Source: Sulfopaludibacter sp035606355 | Lineage (GTDB): Bacteria > Acidobacteriota > Terriglobia > Bryobacterales > Bryobacteraceae | Length of the DNA stretch: 64,000 nucleotides | Assembly (NCBI GenBank): GCA_035606355.1 | Contig: DATNFO010000025.1 | Span: 33,232-97,231, forward strand | Direction of reading: 5' to 3' | Shown here: positions 11,131 to 19,555 of the stretch, piece after piece | Numbering within the stretch: position 1 is the stretch's first letter | How the letters are laid out: each line of letters starts with the position of its first letter | Translations under genes and position numbers: made by a program | The notes under the pieces: model-generated | Database searches by the model: none | Seen by the model: only the letters and a program-made list of their open reading frames with translations | Told to the model about the DNA's origin: nothing

Positions 11131-11807
11131 GAGCGCTCTTGTTGACGGCGCTGTTCGCGGCGGCGGTTTGGGCGCAGGCGGATAACACGATCACAGTTAG
11201 CGCATTCCGCGCCGCCTACCAAGCGGATACGGCGGTGGGTTCGGTGACGGTGCAAGCCCCGGCTTCGGCGAGTGCGGACGATGTGCTGGCTGTGCTTCCG
11301 GGCTCTGGCATCACTCTGGCGGATCTTTCTCCGGGGTTCAATGCGTGGTTCCAGACCGTGTCACCCGGTTCCTCGACGGACGGGGGAGGGTTCCCGTGGA
11401 CGTTCGCGCGGACGGCGCCGATTGCATCCATGACCACGGTGATCGCGGCTCTCGATGCTGACGCTGCGAAGGCGAAGAAGAACGGCGCAGGGTACTCGGT
11501 CGACTATTCCGTTTCGCAGAACACGCAGTCGCCGAACGCGGCTGCGTGTCCGTATGCGGCTCTGTTGAGCGATGCGCGGTCGCAGGCCACCTTGCTTGCG
11601 GCGGCCGCGGGGGTGAGAGCCGGGGACGTGGTGAGTATTTCGGACGGCAGCGACTCGGCGAGCCCGGTGGGAGGCGTTGGGGTTCCTACGGCAGCGTACG
11701 TTTACGACCCGCTTCTTGGCGTGGCGGGGAACATGGTGGCCACTATATTTACGAGCCCTCGTCCGGGTTGCTCTCTCGTTATCGGCTTTGCTCTGCTTTC
11801 GCTTTAA
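11127..11807 (+). CDS. Secreted SIMPL-like (DUF541) protein, copy 2
   Basis: 226 residues with a signal peptide (MRALLLTALFAAAVWAQA). It is a paralogue of the preceding gene: both open with N-TIT-V-A-R/FR, have a 'DDVxAxLxGSGIxLAxxxxxF' segment and share the two C-terminal cysteines (AACPYAALLSDARSQ and PGCSLVIGF). This copy carries an extra loop (about 150-195) before the last strand. The pair is probably exported to the periplasm or cell surface and co-translated. Function unknown. Confidence 0.7.
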   Translation: MRALLLTALFAAAVWAQADNTITVSAFRAAYQADTAVGSVTVQAPASASADDVLAVLPGSGITLADLSPGFNAWFQTVSPGSSTDGGGFPWTFARTAPIASMTTVIAALDADAAKAKKNGAGYSVDYSVSQNTQSPNAAACPYAALLSDARSQATLLAAAAGVRAGDVVSISDGSDSASPVGGVGVPTAAYVYDPLLGVAGNMVATIFTSPRPGCSLVIGFALLSL

Positions 11808-11812
11808 GAATG

Positions 11813-11834
11813 TGACCGGTCTGGAGACCGGTCA
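11813..11834. repeat. Short palindromic repeat P2 (terminator-like)
   Basis: A 10-bp perfect stem TGACCGGTCT / AGACCGGTCA separated by GG lies between convergent genes. The immediately following plus-strand TTA is the complement of the typA stop codon. It belongs to the same family as the elements at 4979, 21676 and 31867. Confidence 0.75.
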
Positions 11835-13643
11835 TTACCTTTGATTCGATTTGAGGATCTTTTTTCGGAGGCGAATCGAGGTCGGGGTGACTTCGACGAA
11901 TTCGTCGTCGCGGATGAATTCGATGGCCTGTTCGAGGTTCAGGATGCGCGGCGGCACCAGGCGGATGGCTTCGTCAGCGGTGCTGGCTCGCATGTTCGTG
12001 AGCTTCTTTTCCTTGACGATGTTGACGTCCAGGTCGCTCTCTCTCGCGTTCTCGCCGACGATCATGCCCTCGTAGACTTCGGTTCCCGGGGTCACGAAGA
12101 TTTCTCCGCGCTCCTGAAGATTGAAGGTCGCGTAGCCGGTGACTTTACCGGGACGATCCGCCACAAGTGAGCCGGTGGGACGGCTCGGGATTTCGCCCTG
12201 CCAATCGATGTAGCCGTGGAAGAGCGAGTTCATGATGGCGGTGCCGCGCGTGTCGGTCAGGATTTCGCTGCGCAGGCCGATGAGGCCGCGCGAGGGGATG
12301 TGGAACTCGAGGCGAACGCGGCCGGAGCCGTTGTTGATCATCTTCGCCATCTTGCCCTTGCGCGAGCCGAGTTTCTCGATTACTACGCCCAGGAAACTTT
12401 CCGGGCAATCGATGACCAGGAGTTCGACCGGCTCCTGCAGTTTACCTTCAATGGTGCGGGTGAGGATCTCGGGTTTACCCACCATCAACTCGTAGCCTTC
12501 GCGGCGCATCATTTCGATGAGAATGGCGAGCTGCAGTTCGCCTCGTCCCATCACCTTGAACGTGTCGTGGCCGAGCTCTTCCACGCGGATGGAGACGTTC
12601 GTCAGCAGTTCGCGGTCGAGCCGCTCGCGCAGGTTGCGTGAGGTGACCCACTGACCCTCGCGGCCGGAGAACGGCGATGTGTTAATGGTGAATGCCATCG
12701 CGATGGTGGGCTCATCGATGTGAATGGGCGGCAGAGCCATCGGATTTTCGGCGCTGGTGACGGTCTCGCCGATGGTGATGCCTTCCACGCCTGCGATCGC
12801 CAGAATGTCGCCGGGGCGGCCCGTGGTTTCGTCCACGCGCTTCAGACCTTCGAACGAATAGAGCTTGGTGATTTTGGTGTTCTGCATCGAGCCGTTGCGC
12901 TTGGCGATGGCGATGGGATCGGTCAATCTCAGAGTGCCTTCGAAAACGCGGCCGATACCGAGGCGTCCCAGATAATCGCTGTAATCGAGATTGGCGATGA
13001 GCATTTGCGGGACGGCTTCGGGGTCGCCGACGGGCGCGGGAATGTGCTTGAGGATGGCGTCGAACAGCGGCCGCAGATTGGTCGACGGGTCCTCCATGGT
13101 TTTCTTGGCGATCCCGGTCTTCGCGATTGTGTAGAGGACGGGGAAGTCGAGTTGGTCTTCGGTAGCGTCAAGGTCGATGAACAGGTCGTAAACCTCGTTG
13201 AGCACTTCCTGCACACGCGCGTCGGGCCGATCGATTTTGTTGATGACGACGATCGGCGGGAGCCCGGCCTCCAGGGCCTTTGAAAGCACGTAACGGGTTT
13301 GCGGCAGCGGGCCTTCGCTCGCGTCCACAAGCAGCATGACGCCATCGACGATCTTCAGCGCACGCTCTACCTCGCCGCCGAAATCGCTGTGGCCAGGCGT
13401 ATCGACGATGTTGATCTTGACGCCCTGAAAGCGGATGCCGGTGATCTTGGCGAGGATGGTGATGCCGCGCTCTCGCTCCAGTTCATTGGAGTCCATGACG
13501 CGCTCGGCATGCTCTTCATTCTCACGCCAGATGCCGCTTTGGCTGAGCATGGCGTCGACGAGCGTGGTCTTGCCATGATCGACGTGCGCGATGATGGCGA
13601 TGTTGCGAATGGTGTCGTTCGTTGTGTGGTTGCTACTCTTCAT
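11835..13643 (-). CDS. typA: Ribosome-associated translational GTPase TypA/BipA
   Basis: 602 residues, the normal TypA length. The G domain has G1 'AHVDHGKTT', G2 'ERERGITI', G3 'DTPGHSDFGGE' and G4 'NKIDR'. Downstream come the domain II beta-barrel, the EF-G III/V-like domains and the TypA-specific C-terminal region ('EVTPTSIRLRKKIL'). It acts on the ribosome in stress and low-temperature adaptation and in subunit assembly. The start codon lies inside the 3' end of the ABC permease gene (11-base overlap), which is an unusual neighbour. The stop codon coincides with the flank of palindrome P2. Confidence 0.95.
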   Translation of the reverse strand: MKSSNHTTNDTIRNIAIIAHVDHGKTTLVDAMLSQSGIWRENEEHAERVMDSNELERERGITILAKITGIRFQGVKINIVDTPGHSDFGGEVERALKIVDGVMLLVDASEGPLPQTRYVLSKALEAGLPPIVVINKIDRPDARVQEVLNEVYDLFIDLDATEDQLDFPVLYTIAKTGIAKKTMEDPSTNLRPLFDAILKHIPAPVGDPEAVPQMLIANLDYSDYLGRLGIGRVFEGTLRLTDPIAIAKRNGSMQNTKITKLYSFEGLKRVDETTGRPGDILAIAGVEGITIGETVTSAENPMALPPIHIDEPTIAMAFTINTSPFSGREGQWVTSRNLRERLDRELLTNVSIRVEELGHDTFKVMGRGELQLAILIEMMRREGYELMVGKPEILTRTIEGKLQEPVELLVIDCPESFLGVVIEKLGSRKGKMAKMINNGSGRVRLEFHIPSRGLIGLRSEILTDTRGTAIMNSLFHGYIDWQGEIPSRPTGSLVADRPGKVTGYATFNLQERGEIFVTPGTEVYEGMIVGENARESDLDVNIVKEKKLTNMRASTADEAIRLVPPRILNLEQAIEFIRDDEFVEVTPTSIRLRKKILKSNQR

Positions 13644-16125
13644 GAATCACTTCGATCGGGTTGAGTCGCGAGGCGACTCGCGCTGGGTACAGTCCGGCCA
13701 ATACGGTGACGCACCACACCAGCAGCAATGCGCCTGCAAGCAGTCCTAGAGGGGGATGAAACTGGATAGTCCAGCCGAAGCTCTGCTTATTGACTACGAA
13801 TATTAATAGTAGCGAAAGTGCGAACCCTAAAGCCAGTCCTATTGCCGACGCGAAGAGCGCGAGCAGCCCGGCTTCTGTGAGAATCATGTTCCGAATCTGC
13901 GCCGCGGACGCTCCGAGGTAGCGCAGAAGGCCGAGTTCGCGGCGGCGGTCGAGCACGAGAGCGAGCAGCGCGTTGGCGGCTCCGAGCATGGCGACCAGGA
14001 TGGCCACGGCTTCGAGGGCCCAAGTGATCGCGAAGGTGCGGTCGAAGACTTCCATGGAGGCGCGGCGAAGCTCGGCATTGGCCGCGACGGCGAGACCGAG
14101 TCCGGCAGTGCGGCGTTCGACCTCGCGCTGCACGGTGGAGAGGGCTGCGCCCGGTGCAAGGTATATGGCCGCGTTGGTGGCGGGCTGGTTGGGCAGATAT
14201 TTGAGCAGGGTGGAGTTGTCTACGATCAGGTAGCCCTGGCTGGTGGAGTAATCGTAGTAGATGCCGGCTATGGTGAGGGTGACGCTGTGATCGCCGAGCG
14301 GGATGGAGACGCGGTCGCCGGGCCGTAGGTGGAAGCGATTCGCGAAGGGCTCGGAAACGATGGCGCGGTCGTGGTGGGGTAGGGAGCGAAGGACGGCGGC
14401 GCGGTCTTCGCCGCGCAGGAAGCGGAGGCGGCCGTTGCGGCGCACGATCTCGATGTTGCCCGCGCCGAGGGTGGCGCGCTCGCCGCGAAAGTGGAGTGGG
14501 AGCGCGTGGAACAGGTCGACGGCAGCGATTCCAGGGACGTTGCCGAGGAGGTCCGGCGTCTGCGGGGGCAGCGGCGGGAATTCGCCGGCGGAGGCGGGCA
14601 CGGCGGGTCGAATGTAAAGATCGGCCCGCAGTTGAATGTCGAGCCAGAGCGCGACGGTTTCGCGGAAGCTGCCGACCATGATCCCGACACTGGCCATCAT
14701 GGCGATCGCCGTGGCGAGGGCGGCGGCGACGACGCTGGTGCGTGAGAGCGATGCGTTGAGGCTGCGCGAGGCGAGCAGCGTTTCGGCGCGGCGGGCGGCG
14801 AGCGCACGGATGACGCGATTGATGGCGAGAACGGAGGCGGGCGCGGCTAGCGCTGCTGCGGCGATGGCAAGGAGCGCGGCCGCATAACCGAATATCGGGA
14901 ATCCGTCGATGGGAGGCGCCTGGGACGCGGCGCTCGCAAGAAGGGCGCAGATCGCGGACCATACCAGTGCCCGGCGCCAGCGAAGGCGCGCGTGAAATTC
15001 GTGCGCGCCGCGCCCCATGGCTTCGGTGGGCGCCACCCGCATGGCTTCACGCGCCGGAGCGAATGCGGATGCAAACGCCACGGCGATGCCAGTGAGAAGG
15101 CCCGCCGCGATCTTGGCGGGTGTAAGGGCGACCGGCGTGGGCCTGCTGGTGGTGAAGAGAGCGTTCACGGTCGCCGAAATCGTTTCGACTGTAGCGGCGG
15201 CGAGCAGGCGCCCGAGTGCGACTCCGATCGCCGCCCCCGCCAACCCGAGCAGCATTGCTTCGGCGAGGAAGAGGAAGAACACGGTTCCGCGTGACGCTCC
15301 CACGGCGCGCAGCACTCCGATTTCACCGCGCCTGCGCACGACGCTCACCGATATCGTGTTGTAGATCAGGAACGCGCCAACTACCAGGGAGATGTAGCTC
15401 AGCACTCTCAGGTTCCACTTGAATGCTCGCAGCATGTGCTGGTTCTCTTCGCTGCGTGCGCCGGGACGCTGGACGAGGTACGAAGGCGGGAGCACCCGGC
15501 GAATGGCGGTTTCGATGGCCGGAAAATCGCCGTCGCGCGGCACAGTCACATCGATGCGGTCGAGCTTGCCGTAGCGATTCAGAAGCTGCTGCGCGCCGGC
15601 AATGTCGATGAGCAGGAACTCGGCAGGGCCGGCATCGACGGTGCCGGCGACGGAAAGCTCGCGGCGCGTTCCGGTGAGATTCACGGTAATCCGCGAGGGA
15701 TGATTGAGGCGCTCCGCTAGTGCGGATGAGAGCACAGCGGGCGTGCTGCCGGCGGCGGGCGCTTCGTCGAGGTGCGAGGTCGCAGGATTGGCAGCGGCGA
15801 CGGCATCGACGCCATAGAGGGGGAAGGAGCCGACGTGGGGAATGGTGGCCTGCGCTTCGACGATAGGCGCGAAGTGGGCGGTGAGTGGAAGCGCATCGAG
15901 CCGCGCGATCCACTGTTCGTCGACACCGCCGACCGCCGAGATCTCAAGGTCCGTGGCGCCTGCGACCGTGGCGAGCGAGGACTGAAAGGATCCGGTCGCA
16001 GCATCGCCGGCGAGATCGATGGCGATGATTACGGCGACCCCGAGTGCGACCGAAAGGATCGAGAGAATGGTGCGCAGCAGGTCGCGGCGCAGCGGGCGGA
16101 GGATGAGCGTGCGGAAGAGCCTCAT
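13633..16125 (-). CDS. FtsX/MacB-type ABC transporter permease (duplicated FtsX core)
   Basis: 830 residues with an N-terminal membrane anchor, a periplasmic MacB-PCD-like region (about 40-230), a first FtsX core with 'RRRGEIGVLRAVGASRGTVF' (about 260), a middle group of membrane segments, a second periplasmic region (about 500-690), and a second FtsX core with 'DRRRELGLLRYLGASAAQI' (about 728). This resembles the large predicted permeases of the LolCDE/MacB superfamily that extrude lipids, lipoproteins or peptides rather than import solutes. It pairs with the ATPase gene upstream (4-base ATGA overlap). No partner membrane-fusion protein is present. Confidence 0.88.
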   Translation of the reverse strand: MRLFRTLILRPLRRDLLRTILSILSVALGVAVIIAIDLAGDAATGSFQSSLATVAGATDLEISAVGGVDEQWIARLDALPLTAHFAPIVEAQATIPHVGSFPLYGVDAVAAANPATSHLDEAPAAGSTPAVLSSALAERLNHPSRITVNLTGTRRELSVAGTVDAGPAEFLLIDIAGAQQLLNRYGKLDRIDVTVPRDGDFPAIETAIRRVLPPSYLVQRPGARSEENQHMLRAFKWNLRVLSYISLVVGAFLIYNTISVSVVRRRGEIGVLRAVGASRGTVFFLFLAEAMLLGLAGAAIGVALGRLLAAATVETISATVNALFTTSRPTPVALTPAKIAAGLLTGIAVAFASAFAPAREAMRVAPTEAMGRGAHEFHARLRWRRALVWSAICALLASAASQAPPIDGFPIFGYAAALLAIAAAALAAPASVLAINRVIRALAARRAETLLASRSLNASLSRTSVVAAALATAIAMMASVGIMVGSFRETVALWLDIQLRADLYIRPAVPASAGEFPPLPPQTPDLLGNVPGIAAVDLFHALPLHFRGERATLGAGNIEIVRRNGRLRFLRGEDRAAVLRSLPHHDRAIVSEPFANRFHLRPGDRVSIPLGDHSVTLTIAGIYYDYSTSQGYLIVDNSTLLKYLPNQPATNAAIYLAPGAALSTVQREVERRTAGLGLAVAANAELRRASMEVFDRTFAITWALEAVAILVAMLGAANALLALVLDRRRELGLLRYLGASAAQIRNMILTEAGLLALFASAIGLALGFALSLLLIFVVNKQSFGWTIQFHPPLGLLAGALLLVWCVTVLAGLYPARVASRLNPIEVIHEE

Positions 16126-16802
16126 GCGCGTTCGATCGATTCGATGCGGCCGTCGCGCATACGGACGCGTGCGCCGGCGATGGCGGCGGCTTCCACGCTG
16201 TGCGTGGCCATCAGCACGGTAGCGCCGTAGCGCGAGGCGCTTTCGCGGATGAGGGAGAGCACTTGATCGCCGCTCGCAGTGTCGAGATTGCCGGTGGGCT
16301 CGTCGGCGATCAGAAGGTCGGGGGAGTGGACGAGGGCGCGCGCGATGGCGACCCGCTGCATCTGACCGCCGGAAAGCTGGTACGGGAGGCTCGAGGCTTT
16401 TTCGGGGAGGCCGACCCAGTCGAGGCGTTCGAGGGCGGTTTGGCGCGGGTTCTTGGCCCCGGAAAGGAGTAGGGGGAGTTCGATGTTCTCGACGGCGGTG
16501 AGGGTGGGAAGAAGTTGAAAGAATTGAAAGACGAAGCCGATGCGGTTGCGCCGGAGGCCGGTGAGTTCGGCTTCGGAGAGCGCGGAGGTGGAGCGGCCGT
16601 CGATGCGCACGTCGCCGGAAGTCGGAAAGTCCATTGCGCCGGCGAGGTTGAGGAGCGTGGTTTTGCCGCAGCCGCTACGCCCGAGGAGGGCAGTGATGGT
16701 CGCGGGTTGGAGGGCGAGGGAAACGGAGTGCAGCACCGGCACGGGTTGGCCTTCGCTCGAATAGGTCTTGGAAACGGAGTCGAGTTCCAGGCGCGGGGGC
16801 AT
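16122..16802 (-). CDS. ABC transporter ATP-binding protein, LolD/MacB family
   Basis: 226 residues, one ABC domain: Walker A 'GRSGCGKTT' (about 41-49), Q-loop near 'NRIGFVFQFFQLLPTLTAVE', signature 'LSGGQMQRVAIARAL', Walker B 'LLIADEPTG' followed by 'NLDT', and the H-loop 'ATHS'. The 'FVFQFFQLLPTLTAVENIELP' region is characteristic of the LolD/MacB subgroup. It powers the adjacent FtsX-type permease from the cytosolic side. It is the first gene of ATPase-permease-typA. Confidence 0.93.
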   Translation of the reverse strand: MPPRLELDSVSKTYSSEGQPVPVLHSVSLALQPATITALLGRSGCGKTTLLNLAGAMDFPTSGDVRIDGRSTSALSEAELTGLRRNRIGFVFQFFQLLPTLTAVENIELPLLLSGAKNPRQTALERLDWVGLPEKASSLPYQLSGGQMQRVAIARALVHSPDLLIADEPTGNLDTASGDQVLSLIRESASRYGATVLMATHSVEAAAIAGARVRMRDGRIESIERA

Positions 16803-16846
16803 TCGTTCTTATTTTATGGGCGGGGTTCGGGGATTGCGCAGCCCCG

Positions 16847-17116
16847 TTCACCATGGAGACACAGAGGGCGCTTAGAGGGCACAGAGAAGAGGGGGAAAGG
16901 GCTGTTGTCCACGGAGGACTCCATTCGCCTTTCGATGCACCTTTTACCGCTTCCTTACGGTCTCCTTACGGTCGCGGCTCCGTTAGCAGCATCAACCACT
17001 TACGGAGCCGTGACCGTGAGGGAGCGGTAAAAGGTGCCGGGGATTCGAGTGCCTTTCGACGCAGAGGTTGGCGTTCTCTGTGATCTCTCTGAGACCTCCG
17101 TGTCTCTGTGGTGAGA
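16847..17116. repeat. Nested inverted-repeat element (outer arms 16847-16867 / 17095-17116)
   Basis: This covers most of the 406-base interval without a gene. The outer left arm (16847-16867, TTCACCATGGAGACACAGAGG) and the right arm match in inverted orientation at 17 of 20 positions. Inside is a second palindromic element: a perfect 14-bp pair GCACCTTTTACCGC (16937-16950) and GCGGTAAAAGGTGC (17024-17037), enclosing a smaller imperfect dyad with CGGCTCCGTTA and TTACGGAGCCG. The inner element is closely similar to the repeats at 63533-63900. No transposase is encoded within it. It looks like one mobile or REP-like element inserted in another, but that is inference. Confidence 0.7.
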
Positions 17117-17170
17117 TTTCACCGCCGCTCCCCAAAAAACAATTCCCACGGCAAATGTTTTCTGCTATTC

Positions 17171-17176
17171 TATAAT
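17171..17176 (+). promoter_or_regulatory. Possible -10 element (TATAAT) for the HTH gene
   Basis: A consensus TATAAT lies 32 bases before the ATG at 17209, in AT-rich DNA (17131-17176) directly beyond the repeat element. No good -35 hexamer is seen at the right spacing. Confidence 0.35.
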
Positions 17177-17208
17177 CGCTCTGGAAACCGACAATCCGCG
17201 CGAGGATT

Positions 17209-17694
17209 ATGGAAACAGCCGCACAAGGCAATCTGACTCGCGATGAAATGGAAAGCAGACGTCTGCTGGCCGCTGACGACCTGCAAAGGGGGCTCTCGCA
17301 GTCCCAAGTCGCACGTAAATTCGGGGTGAGCCGGACGACGGCTTCCCGATGGCACCGTGCATTGAGCGGTAGAGGCGTGGAGGCGCTGCGGAAACGCAGG
17401 GCTCCCGGCCGCCCCAGCCGTCTGAATTCCGAACAACTCCGTTCGGTCGCGGAGGTTTACCAGGCCGGACCGCGCGCGGCGGGCTTCGATTCCGAACGGT
17501 GGACCACAGCACGGTTCGCCGACGCCATCCATGCCAGGTTCGGTGTGCGGTATGATCCGGATCATGTCGGACGCATCATGCACCGGTTGGGGCTGCGCGA
17601 ACGTACGCGCTCACGCCGCCGGCTGGCCGACGTGATCTACGCGCACTATGCTCCCGCTGCTTTGACGCACGCCGAAGCAACCACGGCGCTCTAA
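17209..17694 (+). CDS. IS630-type helix-turn-helix protein (orfA-like, no DDE domain)
   Basis: 161 residues. An N-terminal helix-turn-helix, 'GLSQSQVARKFGVSRTTASRWHRALS' region (about 30-55), and a linker 'RAPGRPSRL' are followed by a winged helix (about 90-140, 'RFADAIHARFGVRYDPDHVGRIMHRLGL'). This is the DNA-binding half of IS630-family transposases. The catalytic DDE domain does not follow in any frame, and no insertion-sequence ends are obvious, so it is either a fragment of a transposase or a domesticated regulator. A GAGG Shine-Dalgarno precedes the ATG, and a TATAAT lies upstream. It sits next to the nested repeat element. Confidence 0.65.
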   Translation: METAAQGNLTRDEMESRRLLAADDLQRGLSQSQVARKFGVSRTTASRWHRALSGRGVEALRKRRAPGRPSRLNSEQLRSVAEVYQAGPRAAGFDSERWTTARFADAIHARFGVRYDPDHVGRIMHRLGLRERTRSRRRLADVIYAHYAPAALTHAEATTAL

Positions 17695-17751
17695 GGCGCG
17701 CGGCGGAACGGTAGCGCGGCTGCGCTCATGCGCCACGGGTGTGCCGCGCGT

Positions 17752-18015
17752 TCACGAACGCGAGATCTTGCGTGCTTTGAGGAGCGAACTCAGGCCGTAA
17801 AACAGCAGGATTGCGGTGCATGTGCCCGAGACCACGAGCGGCAGGAATTCGCCGGCGCGGTAGTAGTGATATCCCCGGCTGCCGCAGAGAATCGCCAATA
17901 CCATGAAAAGAAAGCCGATTACCTGGTGCCAAAGGCTATGGATCGGTTTTACGACGGCGGGAACGACGTGCTTGACGAAGATCTTGCCGTGCCGGACTGC
18001 CTGGCGTTGCCACAC
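17752..18015 (-). CDS. Small membrane protein, unknown
   Basis: 87 residues with a basic N-terminal segment and two hydrophobic stretches (about 33-48 and 57-75, 'VIGFLFMVLAILCG' and 'LPLVVSGTCTAILLFYGL'), ending in a basic tail (KARKISRS). It probably spans the inner membrane twice with both ends in the cytosol. No family recognised. The gene is isolated, with 37 bases of plain DNA between it and the repeat-associated gene upstream on the window. Confidence 0.5.
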   Translation of the reverse strand: MWQRQAVRHGKIFVKHVVPAVVKPIHSLWHQVIGFLFMVLAILCGSRGYHYYRAGEFLPLVVSGTCTAILLFYGLSSLLKARKISRS

Positions 18016-18100
18016 TATTTCATCGTAACAAAAGCTTCACAGGTACCCGTTCCACCCTCATGTACGGCTGGTAAATTGCCGATACAAATAAGTGTGCGGC

Positions 18101-18129
18101 TTGTGAACCGGGCGGTGCTCCACTACAAT
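18101..18129 (+). promoter_or_regulatory. Sigma70-type promoter: TTGTGA, 17-base spacer, TACAAT
   Basis: -35 at 18101-18106 and -10 at 18124-18129 with ideal spacing lie upstream of the GTG start at 18204. Transcription would begin near 18136, leaving a leader of about 68 bases that contains two ACGGGTGGA direct repeats. Confidence 0.5.
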
Positions 18130-18203
18130 CGAAACGGGTGGAGGCAGACCCAACGGGTGGAACGCCGGCGTAGCGCGGCACGTCCGCCATTAAGGGAGTA
18201 TCT

Positions 18204-18518
18204 GTGGAAGAGCCATTGAAGCATCTCATGCAGGAATTGGGAAACGCCATCAACGATTCCCTTTCCGAATCCGACCGAATCGCGGAGGCGATCGGCGAGA
18301 TCAAGAGAGCCGGCTATGACGTTTTCCTGGTGCTGGAAGCGACTATCGGCTTTAACCGGAGAGATGAGGACAGCGAGGACGAGGACGAAGAAATCGAAAT
18401 TACCGAAGAGCCGCAGCCGAAGCGCACCTTCGATGCAACCGGTAAGATCAAGTTCACGTCCCAGGACCATCGCTTTCTACGCGCTCTGAAGATCGCAGTG
18501 GACGACGAGAACCGCTAA
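18204..18518 (+). CDS. Small acidic conserved hypothetical protein
   Basis: 104 residues, cytosolic, with an alpha-helical N-terminal half (MEEPLKHLMQELGNAINDSL...) and an acidic stretch of about 15 residues (RRDEDSEDEDEEIEITEE). The ending 'DHRFLRALKIAVDDE' is well ordered. GTG start at 18204 has a good Shine-Dalgarno (AGGGAG) 7 bases upstream, and a plausible promoter lies at 18101. I do not recognise a family. It converges with the glycosyltransferase gene, overlapping by 4 bases at the stop codons. Confidence 0.65.
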   Translation: MEEPLKHLMQELGNAINDSLSESDRIAEAIGEIKRAGYDVFLVLEATIGFNRRDEDSEDEDEEIEITEEPQPKRTFDATGKIKFTSQDHRFLRALKIAVDDENR

Positions 18519-19555
18519 GCTCGCGCTCTGCCCAGCAAAGCCTCATAGACGTTCCACGTTTGGCGGACGGCCTTTTCCCAGGTAAATAATTCAGCTCGCG
18601 CGATGCCGCGCGCGGCGTATTCCGTTCTCAGCTCCTGGTCCTCCGTCATTCGACCGATAGCATCCGCCAGCGCCGCGGTATCTTCCGGGTCGACGAGCAC
18701 GGCCGCATCGCCGGCGACCTCGGGAAGCGCGCTGCAGTTCGACGCGATCACCGGGAGCCCGGCGGCCATCGCTTCCAGCACAGGCATTCCGAAACCTTCA
18801 TCGAGCGACGGAAACGCGAACACCGACGCGCGCGCGTAGAGAGCGGCGAGCTCAGCGGAGGAGATGTAACCGGTGACCGAGATGCGGGCGCGGGCGGGGC
18901 TGTTCTGTATACGTTCTAGGATCGCCCCGGCGCCATACCCACCGGACCCAGCGAGCACCAGCCGCCAATTTTTCGAAGCCGTTTCGAACGCCTCAACAAG
19001 CCGCGCTATATTCTTTCGCTTCTGAATCGCTCCCACGCTGAGCACGATGTTTTCACGCGGAGTGGGGCCGGCGCGCAGCGGACGGACGCCGTGATGAACA
19101 ACGGTGACGCGCTCCGGTTCGACACCCAGCAGCTCCACAACCTGCCGCCTGGTGAATTCGCTGACGGCAATAATTGCATCGGCACGGCGTGCAGCATCGC
19201 GAGCCTGTGCGGTGAATCGCGCGCGGAATTCCGGCGTAGAGTATTCGCCGGTCATCACGAATAAATCGTGAAACGTGGCGACGGATCGCTTCAGCCGCAT
19301 TCCCGGCAGCCGCTGGTTAAGGCCGTGGAAAACATCGGCGCCGCGCGGACCCAGCGGCTCGGCGAGCAGACGCCGTGAAACGTTCGGCGGCATGGTCTCC
19401 CGCAGCGCGCGCCAGAACCGGTGAGAGCGATAGCAGAAGCGGAAGCGCGTGTCCGGGTGCGCCGCGGCCAAGCCGTAAAGAAGCTCGTGCGAATAGACAC
19501 CGACGCCGGTAAGGCCGTCGCCAATGCTATATGTCGCGTCGAGCGCGCAGATCAG
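18515..19555 (-). CDS. Glycosyltransferase family 4 (GT-B)
   Basis: About 346 residues. The N-terminal domain reads 'ALDATYSIGDGLTGVGVYSH' and continues with 'ADVFHGLNQRLPG' and 'VATFHDLFVMTG'. The C-terminal nucleotide-sugar domain has 'VLSVGAIQKRKNIARLVEAF' and the donor-binding motif 'FPSLDEGFGMPVLEAMAAG'. The first ATG-like starts (TTG 19471) would remove the conserved N-terminal strand. In-frame upstream there is no ATG, GTG or TTG, only CTG at 19555, whose CTGA overlaps the stop of the sigma54 activator gene, so I propose a CTG start with translational coupling. Role: addition of a sugar to a lipid or polysaccharide acceptor at the membrane; substrate unknown. Confidence 0.82.
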   Translation of the reverse strand: MICALDATYSIGDGLTGVGVYSHELLYGLAAAHPDTRFRFCYRSHRFWRALRETMPPNVSRRLLAEPLGPRGADVFHGLNQRLPGMRLKRSVATFHDLFVMTGEYSTPEFRARFTAQARDAARRADAIIAVSEFTRRQVVELLGVEPERVTVVHHGVRPLRAGPTPRENIVLSVGAIQKRKNIARLVEAFETASKNWRLVLAGSGGYGAGAILERIQNSPARARISVTGYISSAELAALYARASVFAFPSLDEGFGMPVLEAMAAGLPVIASNCSALPEVAGDAAVLVDPEDTAALADAIGRMTEDQELRTEYAARGIARAELFTWEKAVRQTWNVYEALLGRARA

